Positions 58,601 to 64,000 of a stretch of 64,000 bases of DNA are shown here, piece after piece. Each line of letters begins with the position of its first letter. Position 1 is the first letter of the stretch. Under the pieces are notes generated by a model. That model worked only from the letters and a program-made list of their open reading frames with translations, searched no databases and was not told the DNA's origin. The stretch is from Corella eumyota. Its lineage: Eukaryota; Chordata; Ascidiacea; Phlebobranchia; Corellidae. The translations under genes were made by a program, and so were the position numbers. The stretch covers positions 2,480,001 through 2,544,000 of the forward strand of contig OY720099.1 in NCBI GenBank assembly GCA_963082875.1, written 5' to 3'.

Positions 58601-60027
58601 TGTTAGTTAGGCCAATGCGGGTCTAATAAAATACAAAATTTTAGGTTTTGAGATTTCATAAATTTTTAATAAAAGTTTCATAACTTTTATGAATATTAAT
58701 ATTTTTGAAAAATATTTTGTAAACACGGTAATTGGACCTGTGCGGTTCTAACACAACAATTATTTTTCGATTTAAAATTTTTTTTTTTTTTTTAAAGAAT
58801 TTGTATGCAATATCATAGGCCAAAAATATCACGTGACCTAATGAAAACCAAAATAAAAATTACCTCAAACTTTTGTTTTACTGAAAATTTTCGCGAAATG
58901 TTTTATCTTGAATGTTAGTTAGGCCAATGCGCGTCTAATAAAATACAAAATTTTAGGTTTTGAGTTTTCATAAATTTTTAATAAAAGTTTCATAAATTTT
59001 ATGAATATTAATATTTTTGAAAAATATTTTGTAAACACGGTAATTGGACCTGTGCGGTTCTAACACAACAATTATTTTTCGATTTAAAATTTTTTATTTT
59101 TTTTCAAAAAATTTGTATGCAATATCATTGGCCAAAAAGATCACGTGACCTGATTAAACCCAAAATAAAAATTACCTCAAACTTTTGTTTTACTGAAAAT
59201 TTTCGCGAAATGTTTTATCTTGAATGTTAGTTAGGCCAATGCGCGTCTAATAAAATACAAAATTTTAGGTTTTGAGATTTCATAAATTTTTAATAAAAGT
59301 TTCATAACTTTTATGAATATTAATATTTTTGAAAAATATTTTGTAAACACGGTAATTGAACCTGTGCGGTTCTAACACAACAATTATTTTTCGATTTAAA
59401 ATTTTTTATTTTTTTTCAAAAAATTTGTATGCAATATCATTAGCCAAAAATATCACGTGACCTAATTAAACCCAAAATAAAAATTACCTCAAACTTTTGT
59501 TTTACTGAAAATTTTCGCGAAATGTTTTATCTTGAATGTTAGTTAGGCCAATGCGGGTCTAATAAAATACAAAATTTTAGGTTTTGAGATTTCATAAATT
59601 TTTAATAAAAGTTTCATAACTTTTATGAATATTAATATTTTCGAAAAATATTTTGTAAACACGGTAATTGGACCTGTGCGGTTCTAACACAACAATTATT
59701 TTTCGATTTAAAATTTTTTATTTTTTTTCAAAGAATTTGTATGCAATATCATTGGCCAAAAATATCACGTGACCTAATGAAAATAAAAATAAAAATTACC
59801 TCAAACTTTTGTTTTACTGAAAATTTTCGCAAAATGTTTTATCTTGAATGTTAGTTAGACCAATGCGCGTCTAATTAAATACAAAATTTTAGGTTTTAAG
59901 ATTTCATAAATTATTAATTAAAGTTTCATAACTTTTATGAATATTAATATTTTTAAAAAATATTTTGTAAACACGGTAATTGGACCTGTGCGGTTCTAAC
60001 ACAACAATTATTTTTCGATTTAAAATT
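49700..60027 (+). repeat. 5.3-kb higher-order unit (about 17 monomers) present in tandem
   Basis: Private variants in 49.7-54.72 kb recur at a constant offset of about 5307 bp in 55.01-60.03 kb. Examples: AAATTTTTTAATAAAAG (50860/56167), TCAATTTTTGAAAAAAAG (51481/56787), GGCCTAAAATAT (about 51955/57261), GAAAATAAAAATAAAAATT (54471/59778). Identity breaks down near 49.70/55.01 on the left and 54.72/60.03 on the right. Confidence 0.8.
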
Positions 60028-63000
60028 TTTTTATTTTTTTTTCAAAACATTTTATGCAATATCATTGACCAAAAATATCACGTGACCTAATGAAAATCGA
60101 AATAAAAATTACCTCAAACTTTTGTTTTACTGAAAATTTTTGCAAAATGTTTTATCTTGAATGTTAGTTAGGCCAATGCGCGTCTAATAAAATACAAAAT
60201 TTTAGGTTTTGAGATTTCATAAATTTTTAATAAAAGTTTCATAACTTTTATGAATATTAATATTTTTGAAAAAAATTTTGTAAACACGGTAATTGGACCT
60301 GTGCGGTTCTAACACAACAATTATTTTTCGATTTAAAATTTTTTTATTTTTTTTCAAAGAATTTGTATGCAATATCATTGGCCAAAAATATCACGTGACC
60401 TAATGAAAATAAAAATAAAAATTACCTCAAACTTTTGTTTTACTGAAAATTTTCGCGAAATGTTTTATCTTGAATGTTAGTTAGGCCAATGCGCGTCTAA
60501 TAAAATACAAAATTTTAAGTTTTGAGATTTCATAAATTTTTAATAAAAGTTTCATAACTTTTATGAATATTAATATTTTTGAAAAATATTTTGTAAACAC
60601 GGCAATTGGACCTGTGCGGTTCTAACACAACAATTATTTTTCGATTTAAAATTTTTTTATTTTTTTTTAAAGAATTTGTATGCAATATCATTGGCCAAAA
60701 ATATCACGTGACCTAATGAAAACCAAAATAAAAATTACCTCAAACTTTTGTTTTACTGAAAATTTTCGCGAAATGTTTTATCTTGAATGTTAGTTAGGCC
60801 AATGCGCGTCTAATAAAATACAAAATTTTAGGTTTTGAGATTTCATAAATTTTTTAATAAAAGTTTCATAACTTTTATGAATATTAATATTTTTAAAAAA
60901 TATTTTGTAAACACGGTAATTGGACCTGTGCGGTTCTAACACAACAATTATTTTTCGATTTAAAATTTTTTATTTTTTTTCAAAAAATTTGTATGCAATA
61001 TCATTAGCCAAAAATATCACGTGACCTAATTAAACCCAAAATAAAAATTACCTCAAACTTTTGTTTTACTGAAAATTTTCGCGAAATGTTTTATCTTGAA
61101 TGTTAGTTAGGCCAATGCGGGTCTAATAAAATACAAAATTTTAGGTTTTGAGATTTCATAAATTTTTAATAAAAGTTTCATAACTTTTATGAATATTAAT
61201 ATTTTCGAAAAATATTTTGTAAACACGGTAATTGGACCTGTGCGGTTCTAACACAACAATTATTTTTCGATTTAAAATTTTTTATTTTTTTTCAAAGAAT
61301 TTGTATGCAATATCATTGGCCAAAAATATCACGTGACCTAATGAAAACCAAAATAAAAATTACCTCAAACTTTTGTTTTACTGAAAATTTTCGCAAAATG
61401 TTTTATCTTGAATGTTAGTTAGACCAATGCGCGTCTAATTAAATACAAAATTTTAGGTTTTAAGATTTCATAAATTATTAATTAAAGTTTCATAACTTTT
61501 ATGAATATTAATATTTTTGAAAAATATTTTGTAAACACGGTAATTGGACCTGTGCGGTTCTAACACAACAATTATTTTTCGATTTAAAATTTTTTTATTT
61601 TTTTTTCAAAACATTTTATGCAATATCATTGACCAAAAATATCACGTGACCTAATGAAAATCAAAATAAAAATTACCTCAAACTTTTGTTTTACTGAAAA
61701 TTTTTGCAAAATGTTTTATCTTGAATGTTAGTTAGGCCAATGCGCGTCTAATAAAATACAAAATTTTTGGTTTTGAGATTTCATAAATTTTTAATAAAAG
61801 TTTCATAACTTTTATGAATATTAATATTTTTGAAAAAAATTTTGTAAACACGGTAATTGGACCTGTGCGGTTCTAACACAACAATTATTTTTCGATTTAA
61901 AATTTTTTTATTTTTTTTCAAAGAATTTGTATGCAATATCATTGGCCAAAAATATCACGTGACCTAATGAAAATAAAAATAAAAATTACCTCAAACTTTT
62001 GTTTTACTGAAAATTTTCGCGAAATGTTTTATCTTGAATGTTAGTTAGGCCAATGCGCGTCTAATAAAATACAAAATTTTAGGTTTTGAGATTTCATAAA
62101 TTTTTAATAAAAGTTTCATAACTTTTATGAATATTAATATTTTTGAAAAATATTTTGTAAACACGGTAATTGGACCTGTGCGGTTCTAACACAACAATTA
62201 TTTTTCGATTTAAAATTTTTTTATTTTTTTTTAAAGAATTTGTATGCAATATCATTGGCCAAAAATATCACGTGACCTAATGAAAACCAAAATAAAAATT
62301 ACCTCAAACTTTTGTTTTACTGAAAATTTTCGCGAAATGTTTTATCTTGAATGTTAGTTAGGCCAATGCGCGTCTAATAAAATACAAAATTTTAGGTTTT
62401 GAGATTTCATAAATTTTTTAATAAAAGTTTCATAACTTTTATGAATATTAATATTTTTAAAAAATATTTTGTAAACACGGTAATTGGACCTGTGCGGTTC
62501 TAACACAACAATTATTTTTCGATTTAAAATTTTTTATTTTTTTTCAAAAAATTTGTATGCAATATCATTAGCCAAAAATATCACGTGACCTAATTAAACC
62601 CAAAATAAAAATTACCTCAAACTTTTGTTTTACTGAAAATTTTCGCGAAATGTTTTATCTTGAATGTTAGTTAGGCCAATGCGGGTCTAATAAAATACAA
62701 AATTTTAGGTTTTGAGATTTCATAAATTATTAATTAAAGTTTCATAACTTTTATGAATATTAATATTTTTGAAAAAAATTTTGTAAACACGGTAATTGGA
62801 CCTGTGCGGTTCTAACACAACAATTATTTTTCGATTTAAAATTTTTTATTTTTTTTCAAAGAATTTGTATTCAATATCATTGGCCAAAAATATCACGTGA
62901 CCTAATGAAAATCAAAATAAAAATTACCTCAAACTTTTGTTTTACTGAAAATTTTCGCGAAATGTTTTATCTTGAATGTTAGTTAGGCCAATGCGCGTCT

Positions 63001-63150
63001 AATAAAATACAAAATTTTAGGTTTTGAAATTTCATAAATTTTTAATAAAAGTTTCATAACTTTTATGAATATTAATATTTTTAAAAAATATTTTGTAAAC
63101 ACGGTAATTGGACCTGTGCGGTTCTAACACAACAATTATTTTTCGATTTA
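60027..63150 (+). repeat. Five-monomer higher-order unit, about 1.56 kb, in tandem
   Basis: GAAAATAAAAATAAAAATT at 60407 and 61968, and AAATTTTTTAATAAAAG at about 60853 and 62415, are spaced about 1561 bp apart. The monomers between carry matching variants. This unit overlaps in content with the 5.3-kb unit, showing nested amplification. Confidence 0.7.
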
Positions 63151-64000
63151 AAATTTTTTTATTTTTTTTTAAAGAATTTGTATGCAATATCATTGGCCAA
63201 AAATATCACGTGACCTAATGAAAAACAAAATAAAAATTACCTCAAACTTTTGTTTTACTGAAAATTTTCGCGAAATGTTTTATCTTGAATGTTAGTTAGG
63301 CCAATGCGCGTCTAATAAAATACAAAATTTTAGGTTTTGAGATTTCATCAATTTTTGAAAAAAAGTTTCATAACTTTTATGAATATTAATATTTTTGAAA
63401 AATATTTTGTAAACACGGTAATTTGACCTGTGCGGTTCTAACACAACAATTATTTTTCGATTGAAAATTTTTTATTTTTTTTAAAAAAATTGTATGCAAT
63501 ATTATTGGCCAAAAATATCACGTGACCTAATGAAAACCAAAATAAAAATTACCTCAAACTTTTGTTTTACTGAAAATTTTTGCAAAATGTTTTATCTTGA
63601 ATGTTAGTTAGGCCAATGCGCGTCTAATAAAATACAAAATTTTAGGTTTTGAGATTTCATAAATTTTTAATAAAAGTTTCATAACTTTTATGAATATTAA
63701 TATTTTTAAAAAATATTTTGTAAACACGGTAATTGGACCTGTGCGGTTCTAACACAACAATTATTTTTCGATTTAAAATTTTTTATTTTTTTTCAAAAAA
63801 TTTGTATGCAATATCATTGGCCTAAAATATCACGTGACCTAATGAAAACCAAAATAAAAATTACCTCAAACTTTTGTTTTACTGAAAATTTTCGCGAAAT
63901 GTTTTATCTTGAATGTTAGTTAGGCCAATGCGCGTCTAATAAAATACAAAATTTTAGGTTTTGAGATTTCATAAATTTTTAATAAAAGTTTCATAACTTT

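Larger units (their letters stand above)
25850..64000 (+). repeat. 312-bp satellite DNA, head-to-tail array of roughly 120 monomers
   Basis: From 25850 to the window end the sequence is one continuous tandem array in a single orientation. CACGTG recurs at about 25862, 26171, 26481 and 26789 and so on, every 308-313 bp. The consensus, counted from CACGTG, is about 312 bp and very AT-rich. Landmarks: TCACGTGACC; ACTGAAAATTTTCGCGAAAT (58-70); TTAGGCCAATGCGCGTC (90-106); TTTCATAACTTTTATGAATA (dyad, 159-178); TGTAAACACGGTAATTGGAC (201-220); ATTTTTCGATTTAAAATTTT; a T-run; GCAATATCATTGGCCAAAAA (290-309). No reading frame is conserved; the short open frames are chance. Monomers differ by a few per cent plus T-run length changes, and groups of variants recur in higher-order patterns. 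The right end is not reached. No other element interrupts it in 38 kb. Confidence 0.98.

Noticed and set aside
25850-64000. CRISPR array or bacterial repeat
   Set aside because: Monomers are contiguous with no unique spacers, and the flanking genes are eukaryotic with introns.
25850-64000. CENP-B box in the satellite
   Set aside because: No segment of the consensus fits TTCG....A..CGGG; the nearest CG-rich parts (TTCGCGAAAT, TGCGGGTC) do not have the right spacing.

Overview
The window looks like nuclear DNA of an invertebrate chordate, most likely an ascidian tunicate (Ciona-like). It is strongly AT-rich, and its genes are compact, with many short GT-AG introns. The gene set is animal (CNNM, PNKP, USP8, DMTF1), and several tRNA-derived SINE copies share a common 3' tail. 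The tunicate assignment is an inference from gene style and content; nothing in the sequence proves it.

Layout. (1) 1-6.6 kb: a CNNM-family magnesium transporter gene on the + strand. Its first exon is cut by the window start, and it has two phase-compatible candidate last exons. (2) 7.6-10.9 kb: a complete 14-exon PNKP gene (DNA end-processing phosphatase/kinase). (3) 10.9-14.0 kb: a gene-free, repeat-rich interval with three SINEs, a 50-bp minisatellite and older AT-rich degenerate repeats. (4) 14.0-17.5 kb: a single-exon USP8 deubiquitinase of 1160 residues. (5) 18.1-24.1 kb: an 18-exon DMTF1 (cyclin D-binding Myb-like) gene with SINE relics in two introns. (6) 24.1-25.85 kb: AT-rich intergenic DNA ending in a short, less AT-rich, coding-like segment on the - strand. 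(7) 25.85 kb to the window end: an uninterrupted head-to-tail satellite array with a monomer of about 312 bp, roughly 120 copies, still running at base 64000.

All four genes are on the + strand. Three of them (PNKP, USP8, DMTF1) have a good 3' splice-acceptor motif shortly upstream of the start codon with no evident upstream exon. This could be spliced-leader trans-splicing, which is common in ascidians, or ordinary 5'UTR introns. The genes act in different processes: Mg2+ transport, DNA strand-break repair, endosomal deubiquitination and transcription/cell-cycle control. I see no single pathway joining them.

The least explained part is the satellite. It shows nested higher-order repeats, including a 5.3-kb tandem duplication and smaller 0.93-, 1.2- and 1.56-kb units. 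Nearly every monomer keeps a TCACGTGA E-box, and most keep inverted CCAAT boxes. Variants cluster at CpG sites in a pattern that suggests decay by deamination. The monomers at the left edge are the most divergent.
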